The notes under the pieces: model-generated | Databases searched by the model: none | What the model was told of the DNA's origin: nothing | What the model saw: the letters and a program-made list of their open reading frames with translations, nothing else | Shown here: piece by piece, positions 43,639 to 51,499 of the stretch | How the letters are laid out: each line of letters starts with the position of its first letter | Numbering within the stretch: position 1 is the stretch's first letter | Position numbers and translations under genes: made by a program | Origin: Lentibacillus amyloliquefaciens | GTDB taxonomy: Bacteria; Bacillota; Bacilli; Bacillales; Amphibacillaceae | Direction: 5' to 3' | DNA: 64,000 bases | NCBI RefSeq assembly: GCF_001307805.1 | Contig: NZ_CP013862.1 | Coordinates: 3,658,001-3,722,000 of the forward strand

Positions 43639-44582
43639 TACCTCGCCTCCATGTGGTTGCGCAATTCGTTTTGGGCACGATTGATTTCTTCATCCGGGAC
43701 AATGTAGTACCAGATGTCACCAATATACTGGCCGCTGCCGCTTAATTCCATACTATCAATTGATTCCCGGGCTTGCCGGTAATCGGTAAACAGAGTGCGC
43801 ATTTGTTCAAAATCCAGATCTGTCTTGACATTATCACCAATAATATCGAGAATGTTCGTCACCTTTGTAACACTTGAAAAACTTGCAGCTTCATTAATAG
43901 CGGCTTGTATAACATTACGCTGACGTTCATTCCGGCCAATGTCGCCTCTGGGGTCTCCCTTTCGCATACGGGTGTAGCTCAATGCTTCGTCGCCGTTCAG
44001 ATGAATTTCACCTGTTGGAAAATCATAGCCGCCCTGAGAGAAAGCCCGTTCATTGGATAAAGTGACGCCACCTAAGGCGTCAATGCCCTGATGGAAGCCT
44101 TCCATGTTGACTTTAGCATAGAAATGAACCGAGAGACCCAGCATTTCTTCGACTGTCTGAATCGATAATTCAACACCACCAAATGCATAGGCATGATTTA
44201 TTTTGTCTTCGCCCTCTCCGGGTATCCTGACGCGTGTATCCCGCGGAATACTAAGCATTTTGATTGTCTTTACATTGGGGTTGACCGAAAGCAAAATCAT
44301 TGTATCTGAGCGTCCGTCATCGTTTGTGCGCTCATCAACGCCGAGCAATAGAATATTGAGAGATTTTTGCTCGTCAAATGCTTCATTAATTTCTTGTTGC
44401 CGTTCAGGGTTATTATCCCGGTCGAGTGGCTCGTGCATTGTTTCGGCAGTGTCACTGACTTTGTCATATATGTATATAAGGCCGATGCCAACAATAATCA
44501 AAAGAAGCAGCAGGAATCCACCCACCCAATAGGGCCATTTACGTTTTTTTCCTGAATGATTTTTCTCCAATCGTGATTTCAA
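43638..44582 (-). CDS. tagU: LCP (LytR-CpsA-Psr) family protein, TagU-like
   Basis: This 314-residue membrane-anchored enzyme attaches wall teichoic acid or similar polymers to peptidoglycan. TTG 44582 follows GAGGAGA. There is a short basic cytoplasmic tail, one helix 'WVGGFLLLLLIIVGIGLIYI' (about 16-35), then the LCP domain. Motifs include 'LNILLLGVDERTNDDGRSDTMILLSV' (about 80-105), 'SIPRDTRVRIPGEGEDKINHAYAFGG' (about 115-140) and 'SYTRMRKGDPRGDIGRNERQRNVI' (about 210-235), with the conserved Arg/Asp residues that hold the polyprenyl pyrophosphate. The stop codon lies in a repeat. Confidence 0.88.
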   Translation of the reverse strand: MKSRLEKNHSGKKRKWPYWVGGFLLLLLIIVGIGLIYIYDKVSDTAETMHEPLDRDNNPERQQEINEAFDEQKSLNILLLGVDERTNDDGRSDTMILLSVNPNVKTIKMLSIPRDTRVRIPGEGEDKINHAYAFGGVELSIQTVEEMLGLSVHFYAKVNMEGFHQGIDALGGVTLSNERAFSQGGYDFPTGEIHLNGDEALSYTRMRKGDPRGDIGRNERQRNVIQAAINEAASFSSVTKVTNILDIIGDNVKTDLDFEQMRTLFTDYRQARESIDSMELSGSGQYIGDIWYYIVPDEEINRAQNELRNHMEAR

Positions 44583-44642
44583 ATCAATTCTCCTCAATTC
44601 AGTATAGTTGTTATTAGCCAGGTGTATGTAATCTTCTGACAG

Positions 44643-44892
44643 TTTATCCCGCATGTAATGGTCCGCAACCCGCCGAAAAACGCCGGATAACTTCTCATAA
44701 ATACCCGATTCTGTTTGGACTCGCAGGAAGCGGGTCTCGGGAAGCGTTATCACAGGACAAGGAAAAACTGCAACAGCAATGCATCGTATGAAGAAAAGGT
44801 GCTTTCCTTTTTCGAGGATGTGGTGAACTTAGCCTTTGCTCCCCTTTATTCAGTGTAGGAAAGCAAACCACTGAATGTAGTTTCACTTTATC
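44643..44892 (+). repeat. Family A repeat with ~130-bp insertion (variant C)
   Basis: TTTATCCCGCATGTAATGGT at the left, AATACCCGATTCTGTTTGGA, then an insertion with GCATCGTATGAAGAAAAGG and TTTTTCGAGGATG that is also found at 9750-9914, hairpin 2 TTCAGTG/CACTGAA, and GTAGTTTCACTTTAT. The gap between tagU and the riboswitch otherwise holds nothing identifiable. Confidence 0.65.
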
Positions 44893-45064
44893 CTATTTTG
44901 ACTATATGTTATTCCTCTGCACATTTCAAGTGTCGTAAATAAGCCATTTGGCCTAATATATATTTAAAAAATAACAAAACTAGTTTACATTTGACAAAAG
45001 TGACACCCAAAAAGACCTAAATTTATAGTATAGTAGTCTTATACTACGAATGTTTGCTTAGAAA

Positions 45065-45145
45065 AAAGCATACTGTTGAAAAAAAGGATGCAAAGTCACG
45101 GGTCTAAAGCATTATTGCCATGGCGTCCGGACTGCCTGGGAAGTG
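45065..45145 (+). ncRNA. Probable cyclic di-GMP-I (GEMM) riboswitch
   Basis: The conserved core is GGATGCAAAGTCACGGGTCT (45086-45105), then AAAGC...GCCATGGC, then GGCGTCCGGACTGCC (45122-45136). The match is to the GEMM-I pattern GACGCAAAGCCACGGGYCTAA ... GGTAGCCGGGTTGCC. Upstream, AAAGCATACTG followed by a GAAA-containing loop fits helix P2, though that stem is weak. It ends about 35 bases before sinI, with no intrinsic terminator between, so control of translation or of RNA stability is more likely than attenuation. Recognised by eye. Confidence 0.7.
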
Positions 45146-45179
45146 GATGGGTTGACGATTCTGATAAGCGGAAGAATAT

Positions 45180-45281
45180 ATGAAATTAGACCGGGAATGG
45201 ATTGTATTGGTGAAGGCGGCAAAACTGAACGGACTGACGGCTGAAGAGGTTCGGGGGATATTAAATAACGGCCAAAAATAA
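45180..45281 (+). CDS. sinI: SinI-like anti-repressor, 33 aa
   Basis: A 33-residue frame from ATG 45180 gives a helix-turn-helix pair, DREWIVLVKAAKLNGLTAEE, which is the SinI dimerisation motif (compare SinI: LDQEWVELMVEAKEANISPEE). SinI binds SinR and removes it from DNA, releasing biofilm matrix genes. The protein has only the dimerisation segment, as expected for an anti-repressor. It lies between the riboswitch and sinR. The ribosome site (GCGGAAG) is moderate. Confidence 0.75.
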   Translation: MKLDREWIVLVKAAKLNGLTAEEVRGILNNGQK

Positions 45282-45357
45282 TATGTGAAATAGATGTTCC
45301 CAATATAGAACCATACATCTTTTTATGTTATAATTCAAATTAAAAGAGGTGTATGTG

Positions 45358-45687
45358 TTGATCGGTGAAAAGCTAAAACAATTACGACAAGAAAAGAAGA
45401 TGTCCATCTCTGAACTGGCAGAAAAAGCAGGCGTAGCTAAGTCCTATTTAAGCTCCATCGAGCGAAACCTTCAGACAAACCCTTCCATTCAATTTATCGA
45501 GAAAGTCAGTGCCGTATTGGGTATATCAGCGAATGACTTAATCAGTGAAGATGAGCCGGATGAAAATCAGCAGCTGGATGGCGAATGGCTGCAAATTGTT
45601 CAGGAAGCAATGAACTCAGGAGTCTCAAAGGAACAGTTCAAAGAGTACCTCGAATTTTATAAATGGCGTAATCAGCAAAATAATTAA
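45358..45687 (+). CDS. sinR: SinR-like biofilm master regulator
   Basis: This 109-residue protein has a Xre-type HTH (residues 1-65) nearly identical to SinR across 'SELAEKAGVAKSYLSSIERN' and 'LQTNPSIQF'. The C-terminal SinI-like dimerisation segment is 'LDGEWLQIVQEAMNSGVSKE' (about 76-95), followed by YKWRNQQ. TTG 45358 is chosen because the protein then starts MIGEKLKQLR as in B. subtilis and AGAGGTG is correctly spaced. SinR represses matrix genes. It probably shares the sinI transcript, with a terminator after it. Confidence 0.9.
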   Translation: MIGEKLKQLRQEKKMSISELAEKAGVAKSYLSSIERNLQTNPSIQFIEKVSAVLGISANDLISEDEPDENQQLDGEWLQIVQEAMNSGVSKEQFKEYLEFYKWRNQQNN

Positions 45688-45694
45688 TTTCCGG

Positions 45695-45724
45695 GACCGT
45701 GAAGCTGAGGCTTGCGGTTTTTTA
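45695..45724 (+). terminator. Terminator after sinR
   Basis: An imperfect stem ACCGTGAAGC/GGCTTGCGGT is followed by T6. Confidence 0.7.
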
Positions 45725-45781
45725 TTTGTGGCTTTTAGAGCCTGAAAACAAACCTAATAATTGAACAACCAGGGTGATTTA

Positions 45782-46276
45782 ATGGTGAAATATTTATACT
45801 GGCTGCTGCCGGTCGGCTGGATGGGCGTTATTTTTTATTCATCGGCTCAGCCATACGAAAACCAGGACGTGAAACCATTTTTGGCAAACACATTTGATTT
45901 ATCTTTTTTGACGCCATATCTGGATTGGATTGTTTTGACGTATCACAATTCTGAAGTAAGTGTCAGAGCAATTGGTGTGGAGGGATTTATAGAATTTTTT
46001 ATGCGTAAAGGCGCTCATCTCGGTGTTTTCTTCATGTTGATGTGCTTATTTGTTATAGCGTTAAAGAAGACAAGCCGCTTCAGGTGGCGATTCACACTAG
46101 CTGTATCGTTTTTACTGACCGCAGCATATGCTGCACTAGATGAATTTCACCAAGGTTTCACTGCAAACCGGACGCCGTATATCGGTGACGTACTGCTTGA
46201 TACAATCGGCGCCTTGATGGCTTTGATTCTATTACTCTTTTTTCGGCGTTATTGGACAAAAAAACACAGCACATAA
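45782..46276 (+). CDS. VanZ family membrane protein
   Basis: This 164-residue protein has four hydrophobic segments, at about residues 1-20, 80-102, 108-128 and 138-158. The family features are 'GWMGVIFYSSAQP' at the start, 'RKGAHLGVFFMLMCL' in the middle, 'DEFHQGFTANRTPYIGDVLLDTIGALM' near the end. VanZ-like proteins raise teicoplanin tolerance in enterococci, and a role in envelope maintenance is likely. The start ATG 45782 behind AGGGTGA is preferred over the upstream TTG. Confidence 0.85.
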   Translation: MVKYLYWLLPVGWMGVIFYSSAQPYENQDVKPFLANTFDLSFLTPYLDWIVLTYHNSEVSVRAIGVEGFIEFFMRKGAHLGVFFMLMCLFVIALKKTSRFRWRFTLAVSFLLTAAYAALDEFHQGFTANRTPYIGDVLLDTIGALMALILLLFFRRYWTKKHST

Positions 46277-46358
46277 CGAATTATTTTATTGAGTCGATAG
46301 ATTTCGATAACTTTCGGCTACAAAATGTGCTATAATTCTAGTATATTTGATTAAAAGA

Positions 46359-46365
46359 TGTCGAA
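46359..46365 (+). promoter_or_regulatory. Single perfect Spo0A-box-like site
   Basis: TGTCGAA lies 26 bases downstream of a TATAAT (46331-46336) and 36 bases before a small gene. It is a single site and may be chance. Confidence 0.3.
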
Positions 46366-46400
46366 CAGGAACGTGAGAATTGTGTAAAGGCGGTTTTTAA

Positions 46401-46544
46401 ATGGCAGAACAGGAACGCTATAAATATTTGATGGAGAAATTAATCAAAGAAACAGAGACCTCAAAAATTCAATCAGCAGAAGAACTCGTTCAGAAATTAG
46501 TCAAGGAATTATCAGGTGAAAAATCATATACACCAGGTCATTAA
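46401..46544 (+). CDS. Small hypothetical protein, 47 aa
   Basis: ATG 46401 with AAAGGCGG upstream. The helical, charged peptide starts MAEQERYKYLMEKLIKETE and ends YTPGH. No family recognised. A TATAAT box and a Spo0A-box-like TGTCGAA precede it, and a hairpin with T6 follows, so it appears to be its own transcription unit. Confidence 0.6.
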   Translation: MAEQERYKYLMEKLIKETETSKIQSAEELVQKLVKELSGEKSYTPGH

Positions 46545-46551
46545 CAAACAG

Positions 46552-46584
46552 AGAGCTGCATTTCCCTTGGAGGTGCAGTTTTTT
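46552..46584 (+). terminator. Terminator after the 47-aa gene
   Basis: AGCTGCA ... GTGCAGTTTTTT forms a stem with a T6 tail. It lies close to the beginning of the nagA leader. Confidence 0.55.
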
Positions 46585-46642
46585 AGTGAATGGACAGTCC
46601 GGTAATGGAAATGCTACGTTAAAAGCAGAAAAGAACAAGGGA

Positions 46643-47815
46643 ATGAGCCGATTGGAAAACAAGATTTATATTCAAAATACTGCCATTTTCACGGAAAAAG
46701 ATGGTATAATTAGCGGGTCTTTATTAATTGAAGGAAAAAAAATCAAAGCGATACATATAGATGAGCAAAAACCGCCGGAGGAAGCGACGCTGATTGATGG
46801 CACGGGGCTGAAGCTTATTCCGGGATTTATCGATGGTCATATACACGGGGCGGCCGGAGCGGATGTCATGGATGCGACCGAAGAAGCCTTGGATACAATG
46901 GCCGGGGCGCTGCCGGAAGAGGGGACGACAAGCTTTCTGGCGACAACGATTACCCAGGCTTATGACAAAATCGATAATGCCCTTAAAAATGTGGCAAATT
47001 ACCAATCAAAACAGGGGAAAGCAGAAGTCATCGGTGCTCATTTGGAAGGGCCGTTTATCGAGACGAGCAAAAAAGGCGCACAGCCCGCACAATATATAAT
47101 GGAACCGGACATCGATCAATTTAAATATTGGCAAAAGATGTCAGGTAATTCAATCAAAACTATCACGATGGCACCGGAGCATGACGAAACCGGCGAATTC
47201 ATCAAGTATCTGTATGAATCAGGTGTCAATGTCTCTGCCGGGCATACAGATGCGAGTTTCGAAGATATTAAAAAGGCAATTCCGCATGGACTCAGGCAAT
47301 TAACACACCTCTGCAACGCGATGAATGGCATCCATCATCGTGATATAGGAGCAGTCGGAGCAGCGTTTCGACTGGAAGATCTGCGTGCAGAACTGATCGC
47401 TGATGGTATTCATGTGTCACCGGAAATGCTCGAGCTCATTTTTTCAAATGTCGGCAGTGAGCGATTAATCTTCATAACGGATGCAATGCGGGCAAAATGT
47501 TTACACCCCGGCAATTATGAACTAGGCGGACAGCCAGTGACTGTTACGGATGATCGCGCTGTTCTTGAGAATGGGTCATTGGCCGGCAGTATTTTGAAAA
47601 TGCATAACGGCGCTCAGCAAATGCTAAATTTGAAAGATGCCTCACTCCGCGATATCGTAAAGATGGCATCGGAAAACCCTGCCAAACAACTGAACATTTT
47701 TGACAGAAAAGGCGGCATCAGATTAGGTAAAGACGCAGATTTGTTATTGGTTGATGATGATTTGCACATCAAATATACAATTTGCCGCGGTTCAATCGCA
47801 TACCAGGAGGGATAA
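46643..47815 (+). CDS. nagA: N-acetylglucosamine-6-phosphate deacetylase NagA
   Basis: This 390-residue amidohydrolase removes acetate from GlcNAc-6-phosphate. Metal motif GFIDGHIHGAAGADVMD is at about 58-74, Glu in 'IGAHLEGPFI' (about 129-138), His in 'SAGHTDASFED' (about 207-217), 'THLCNAMNGIHHRDIGAVG' (about 231-249) and catalytic Asp in 'FITDAMRA' (about 288-295). The start is taken as ATG 46643. TTG 46652 has a better-spaced AAGGGA and may be the true one. The nagB gene follows after 4 bases. It is the step after MurQ. Confidence 0.93.
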   Translation: MSRLENKIYIQNTAIFTEKDGIISGSLLIEGKKIKAIHIDEQKPPEEATLIDGTGLKLIPGFIDGHIHGAAGADVMDATEEALDTMAGALPEEGTTSFLATTITQAYDKIDNALKNVANYQSKQGKAEVIGAHLEGPFIETSKKGAQPAQYIMEPDIDQFKYWQKMSGNSIKTITMAPEHDETGEFIKYLYESGVNVSAGHTDASFEDIKKAIPHGLRQLTHLCNAMNGIHHRDIGAVGAAFRLEDLRAELIADGIHVSPEMLELIFSNVGSERLIFITDAMRAKCLHPGNYELGGQPVTVTDDRAVLENGSLAGSILKMHNGAQQMLNLKDASLRDIVKMASENPAKQLNIFDRKGGIRLGKDADLLLVDDDLHIKYTICRGSIAYQEG

Positions 47816-47819
47816 ACCA

Positions 47820-48545
47820 TTGAAAATCATACAAACGAAAAGCTATGATGAAATGAGCGAAAAGGCTTGTGAATTAATTCTTGAACAAGTGCAGAAATCG
47901 GAAGCCCCGGTGCTGGGACTTGCAACAGGATCCACGCCTGAAGGGCTGTATCAGCAATTAATCGATCAATATAAGGCAGGGAATGTGTCATTTAAAAATG
48001 CAACGACATTCAATTTGGATGAATATGCCGGATTAGCGGCAGATGATCCGAATAGTTATAAGTATTATATGAATGACAAATTGTTCAATCATATTGATCT
48101 GCCGGCAGAACGTGCTTTTGTGCCCCGAGGGGACGCAGAAAATAGGGAAAAGGAATGCCGGGACTATGAGGCACTGATTGCGGACGCCGGTCATGTGGAC
48201 CTTCAGGTGCTTGGTCTTGGTCTGAATGGGCACATCGGGTTTAATGAACCGGGGACGCCATTGGAAAGCCGCACACACGTGGTTGACTTGGACGAATCAA
48301 CACGAAAAGCAAACGCACGCTTTTTCCCGTCCATAGAGGATGTACCTGCCCAAGCCCTTACAATGGGTATTGGAACAATTATGGAAAGCGGGCAGATCGT
48401 AATGCTGGTCTCCGGTGAGAAAAAAGCTGACGCCGTTAAACAGCTTGTCAATGGCGAAGTGACAGCAGATATGCCTGCTTCCATTCTGCAACGACATGAA
48501 AATGTTATATTGATCGGGGACGAAAGAGCACTGTCGAAACTTTAA
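47820..48545 (+). CDS. nagB: Glucosamine-6-phosphate deaminase NagB
   Basis: This 241-residue isomerase/deaminase turns glucosamine-6-phosphate into fructose-6-phosphate and ammonium. TTG 47820 follows GGAGGGA, placed within the end of nagA. Family motifs: 'LGLATGSTPEGLYQ' (about 36-49), 'FNLDEYAGL' with the catalytic Asp (about 65-73), 'LGLGLNGHIGFNEPG' (about 131-145). Length fits the short Bacillus type without the long allosteric tail. With NagA it completes amino-sugar entry to glycolysis. No nagR/yvoA gene follows. Confidence 0.93.
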   Translation: MKIIQTKSYDEMSEKACELILEQVQKSEAPVLGLATGSTPEGLYQQLIDQYKAGNVSFKNATTFNLDEYAGLAADDPNSYKYYMNDKLFNHIDLPAERAFVPRGDAENREKECRDYEALIADAGHVDLQVLGLGLNGHIGFNEPGTPLESRTHVVDLDESTRKANARFFPSIEDVPAQALTMGIGTIMESGQIVMLVSGEKKADAVKQLVNGEVTADMPASILQRHENVILIGDERALSKL

Positions 48546-48548
48546 GTA

Positions 48549-48565
48549 AGGGGGACAGTCCCCCT
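48549..48565 (+). terminator. GC-rich palindrome after nagB
   Basis: AGGGGGACAGTCCCCCT is a near-perfect stem without a proper T-run. It might act as an mRNA end stabiliser rather than a terminator. Confidence 0.4.
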
Positions 48566-48580
48566 GACCCCCCTCTCTTG

Positions 48581-49212
48581 TTACACGTCAATCTCTACAT
48601 AGGCAACCCCTTTATCGGCAAACTCCACACGATCACTGGTAAGGTTAACAACCCAGCTTCTAAAGTCTGCTTCTTCACCGTCAGGAACGTAAACAATAAA
48701 TGCAACTTTTTCCAGGTAATTGATTGTATCCAGAATATAGTCCGATTGACGCAACGCATTTTCCAGTTTTCCGAGCAGTCCATAATCAACAACAACCGAA
48801 AAACCTTTCATAAGCCGGCGCTGCACGACACCTGCCGTTTGGAGTGCCTGTGAGGTTGTACTGCTGTAGGCGCGGATCAAGCCGCCTGCTCCAAGTTTAA
48901 TCCCCCGAAATAACGTGTCACCACAACAACGGTGTCTTTCAAATCCTGCTTTTTCAACACTTCCAGAATCGGTACGCCGGCCGTTCCGCTTGGTTCACCA
49001 TCGTCATTGGCTTTTTGAATCTGGTTATGTTCCCCGACCATGTAAGCTGAGCAATTATGGGTGGCATCGTGATGTTTCTTTTTGATTGTTTGAATGAATT
49101 CTTGCGCTTCTTCCTCTGTTTCCACGCGTTTGACATATCCGATAAATCGTGACTTCTGTATGATTAATTGATCAAAATCTTCCTGTTTTACTGTATAATA
49201 GTTAGATAACAT
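48581..49212 (-). pseudogene. yvyE: YvyE/YigZ (IMPACT family) protein, frameshifted
   Basis: The gene has two frames that together give the normal ~211 residues. It starts ATG 49212, with the IMPACT N-terminal domain 'DDGEPSGTAGVPILEVLKKQ' (about 68-87) and a C-terminal DUF1949 domain. At the C5 run 48902-48906 one extra base would change ...RYFGGLNLEQAA-stop to RYFGGIKLGAGGLIRAYSST, exactly the family sequence, and the rest is intact. In B. subtilis yvyE lies near tagU and degS, so the position is conserved. Function is unsettled; related proteins act in translation control. Confidence 0.88.
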
Positions 49213-49319
49213 ATTGCTTTTTACCTCCTGCAGGCTAGTATAATAGATAGTAAGCTATAGTAGGTTCTCGGGGAAAAACAAGCTGGTTTGACCGTCTATA
49301 TCAATCCAGTTTCCGAAGA

Positions 49320-49368
49320 CCTAATGTTAAATTTGATTTGTTTTTTTAAGATAGTGATAGACATTAGG
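49320..49368 (+). promoter_or_regulatory. Inverted CCTAATGT/ACATTAGG pair upstream of degS
   Basis: Perfect 8-base arms (49320-49327, 49361-49368) spaced by 33 bases. The same half-site (GACATTA) recurs between degS and degU. A candidate DegU binding region. Confidence 0.35.
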
Positions 49369-49432
49369 CAGAAAGACCCCTGTAAAAATGGGTCTGATAT
49401 CGAATAATTATAACATAGGCTGGTGGGAATTT

Positions 49433-50587
49433 ATGTCACAAAAACTGGAAGACACAGCACTGGATTATATAATTGATGAAATGGTTGACGTCGTACAAAA
49501 CAGTAAGGATGAAATTTTCAACATCGGCGAAGAAGCACGCAATGAATATGAACAATTGCAAAAAGAATTGCAGGAAATTAGAGAAAAAGTCATCAGTCAT
49601 CTTGGCAAAGGCGACGAACTTGAACAAAAAGTACGCTATTCAAGACAGCGTTTGTCAGAAGTCAGCAAAGAATTCGACCACTATTCTGAATCAGAAATAC
49701 GTGACGTTTATGAAAAAACACATGCAATGCAGACAGAATTGGCAATCGTACGTCAGGAAGAGAAAACTCTAAAAGATAAGCGGGATGAACTTGAGCGCAG
49801 GCTCACTGCGTTAGATCAGACCATTGAACACGCAGAAGGGCTGGCAGGTAAAATATCTGTTATTCTCACCTATCTGAATGATGATTTCAGACAAGTAGGC
49901 GAAATGATTGTAGAAGCTAAAGAGAAGCAGGAATTCGGATTGAAAATTATTGAGGCGCAAGAAGAAGAACGGCGGAAAATATCACGGGAGATTCACGATG
50001 GACCGGCCCAGATGCTGGCAAATATTCTACTCCGTTCAGAGCTGGTAGACCGGACTTTCCGCGAGGGTACATATGAAGATGCGCTTTGTGAAATGAAAAG
50101 CATCCGGAAAATGATTCGCTCCTCCTTGTATGAAGTCCGCCGTATCATTTATGATCTGCGGCCAATGGCGTTGGACGACTTGGGCTTGGTTCCAACGATT
50201 AAAAAATATGTCTCAACCGTGTCCGACTACAATGATATCGATATCGAATTCATACCGATGGGAAAAGAAGAGCGCTTACAGCAAAAATATGAAATTGCCT
50301 TCTTCCGATTGATGCAGGAAGCGCTGCAGAACGCAGTGAAACATGCTGAAGCAACACTTATTAAAGTGAAACTCGAAATAACTGAATCGGTTATTGCCAT
50401 GACAGTCAAAGATGATGGGAAAGGTTTTGATCCCGGGTTAAAACAAGATAAATCGTTTGGCTTGATCGGGATGAGGGAACGGGTTGAAATGCTTGATGGC
50501 ACATTGACAATCAACTCGGAGATAGACAAAGGAACAACAATCATGATAAAAGTTCCATCTTCCATTTCCAAAGACTTTGAATTTTAA
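49433..50587 (+). CDS. degS: Sensor histidine kinase DegS
   Basis: This 384-residue soluble kinase has no membrane helix. There is an N-terminal sensor region with long coiled coil (about 30-175), a HisKA_3 box 'RKISREIHDGPAQMLANILL' with the phosphoryl His (about 183-202), and a HATPase domain ending 'FGLIGMRERVEMLDG' (about 345-360). DegS phosphorylates DegU to control exoprotein, competence and biofilm decisions. ATG 49433 behind GGTGGGA is used. degU follows after 95 bases that contain a palindrome. Confidence 0.95.
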   Translation: MSQKLEDTALDYIIDEMVDVVQNSKDEIFNIGEEARNEYEQLQKELQEIREKVISHLGKGDELEQKVRYSRQRLSEVSKEFDHYSESEIRDVYEKTHAMQTELAIVRQEEKTLKDKRDELERRLTALDQTIEHAEGLAGKISVILTYLNDDFRQVGEMIVEAKEKQEFGLKIIEAQEEERRKISREIHDGPAQMLANILLRSELVDRTFREGTYEDALCEMKSIRKMIRSSLYEVRRIIYDLRPMALDDLGLVPTIKKYVSTVSDYNDIDIEFIPMGKEERLQQKYEIAFFRLMQEALQNAVKHAEATLIKVKLEITESVIAMTVKDDGKGFDPGLKQDKSFGLIGMRERVEMLDGTLTINSEIDKGTTIMIKVPSSISKDFEF

Positions 50588-50603
50588 AAAATAAAAAGTA
50601 TAC

Positions 50604-50620
50604 TAATGTTATAGACATTA
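50604..50620 (+). promoter_or_regulatory. Palindrome between degS and degU
   Basis: TAATGT (50604-50609) and ACATTA (50615-50620) with a 5-base centre. B. subtilis degU is autoregulated from a promoter close to its start, and DegU sites contain GNCATTTA-like halves, so this is a candidate autoregulatory site. Confidence 0.4.
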
Positions 50621-50682
50621 AGATCGGCAAATTACTGTAATAGGGTAACTGAATAGAGTAATAACTTGGGAGGAACCATGCT

Positions 50683-51375
50683 ATGACGAAAAAACGAACC
50701 AAAATTGTATTAATCGACGACCATAAGTTATTCCGTGAAGGGGTTAAGCGCATCCTGGATTTTGAATCCTCTTTCGAAGTTGTAGCTGAAGGTGATGATG
50801 GCAATATTGCCTCTCAATTGGTTCGGAAACACAGACCAGATGTGGTGCTGATGGACATCAATATGCCAAAATTAAATGGTGTTCAGGCCACTGCAGATCT
50901 AGTGCGAAAATATCCGAATACCAATGTCATTATCCTGTCGATACACGATGACGAAAGCTATGTAACGCATGCATTAAAAACGGGGGCACAGGGGTATTTA
51001 CTTAAGGAAATGGATTCAGATGCCTTAATCGAAGCGATAAAAGTTGTTCGTGAAGGCGGCTCTTATCTCCATCCAAGAATCACCCACAATCTGGTTCAGG
51101 AATATCGACGTCTGGCACGTGAAAACGCGGCAACCGTTGCAGAAAATGCTGTCGAATACCATAAACCGCTGCATTTGCTTACACGCCGTGAATGTGAAGT
51201 CCTGCAGCTCCTGGCTGATGGGAAAAGCAACAGAGGCGTTGCGGAACGATTATATATCAGTGAAAAAACAGTGAAAAATCATGTGAGCAATATTTTGCAA
51301 AAAATGAACGTTAATGACCGCACACAGGCTGTTGTTTCCGCCATCCGAAAAGGCTGGGTTGAGATGGACAGCTAA
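50683..51375 (+). CDS. degU: Response regulator DegU
   Basis: This 230-residue NarL-type regulator has a receiver domain (1-125) with phosphoacceptor Asp in [10 protein letters not shown] and Thr/Lys in '[12 protein letters not shown]' and '[10 protein letters not shown]'. A LuxR-type HTH (about 165-225) has '[20 protein letters not shown]' and '[20 protein letters not shown]', nearly identical to B. subtilis DegU. ATG 50683 behind GGGAGGAA. DegU-P activates degradative enzymes and, unphosphorylated, comK. A strong terminator follows. Confidence 0.97.
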   Translation: MTKKRTKIVLIDDHKLFREGVKRILDFESSFEVVAEGDDGNIASQLVRKHRPDVVLMDINMPKLNGVQATADLVRKYPNTNVIILSIHDDESYVTHALKTGAQGYLLKEMDSDALIEAIKVVREGGSYLHPRITHNLVQEYRRLARENAATVAENAVEYHKPLHLLTRRECEVLQLLADGKSNRGVAERLYISEKTVKNHVSNILQKMNVNDRTQAVVSAIRKGWVEMDS

Positions 51376-51396
51376 GCTTTCATTAAATGCCTGAAT

Positions 51397-51431
51397 AAAT
51401 ACCCTGCAGTGAAAACTGCAGGGTATTTTCA
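51397..51431 (+). terminator. Terminator of degSU
   Basis: Perfect 12-bp arms ATACCCTGCAGT/ACTGCAGGGTAT around GAAA, then TTTTC. Confidence 0.9.
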
Positions 51432-51499
51432 TGATGCATTTTTGTCACAATTGATGTAAAATGATAGAAAATAGCACATGTATGAGGAGAAGGTAAGCA

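Noticed and set aside
44695..44886. 63-codon minus-strand frame upstream of tagU
   Set aside because: It is entirely within a variant C repeat, and the matching repeat at 9750 does not preserve the frame.
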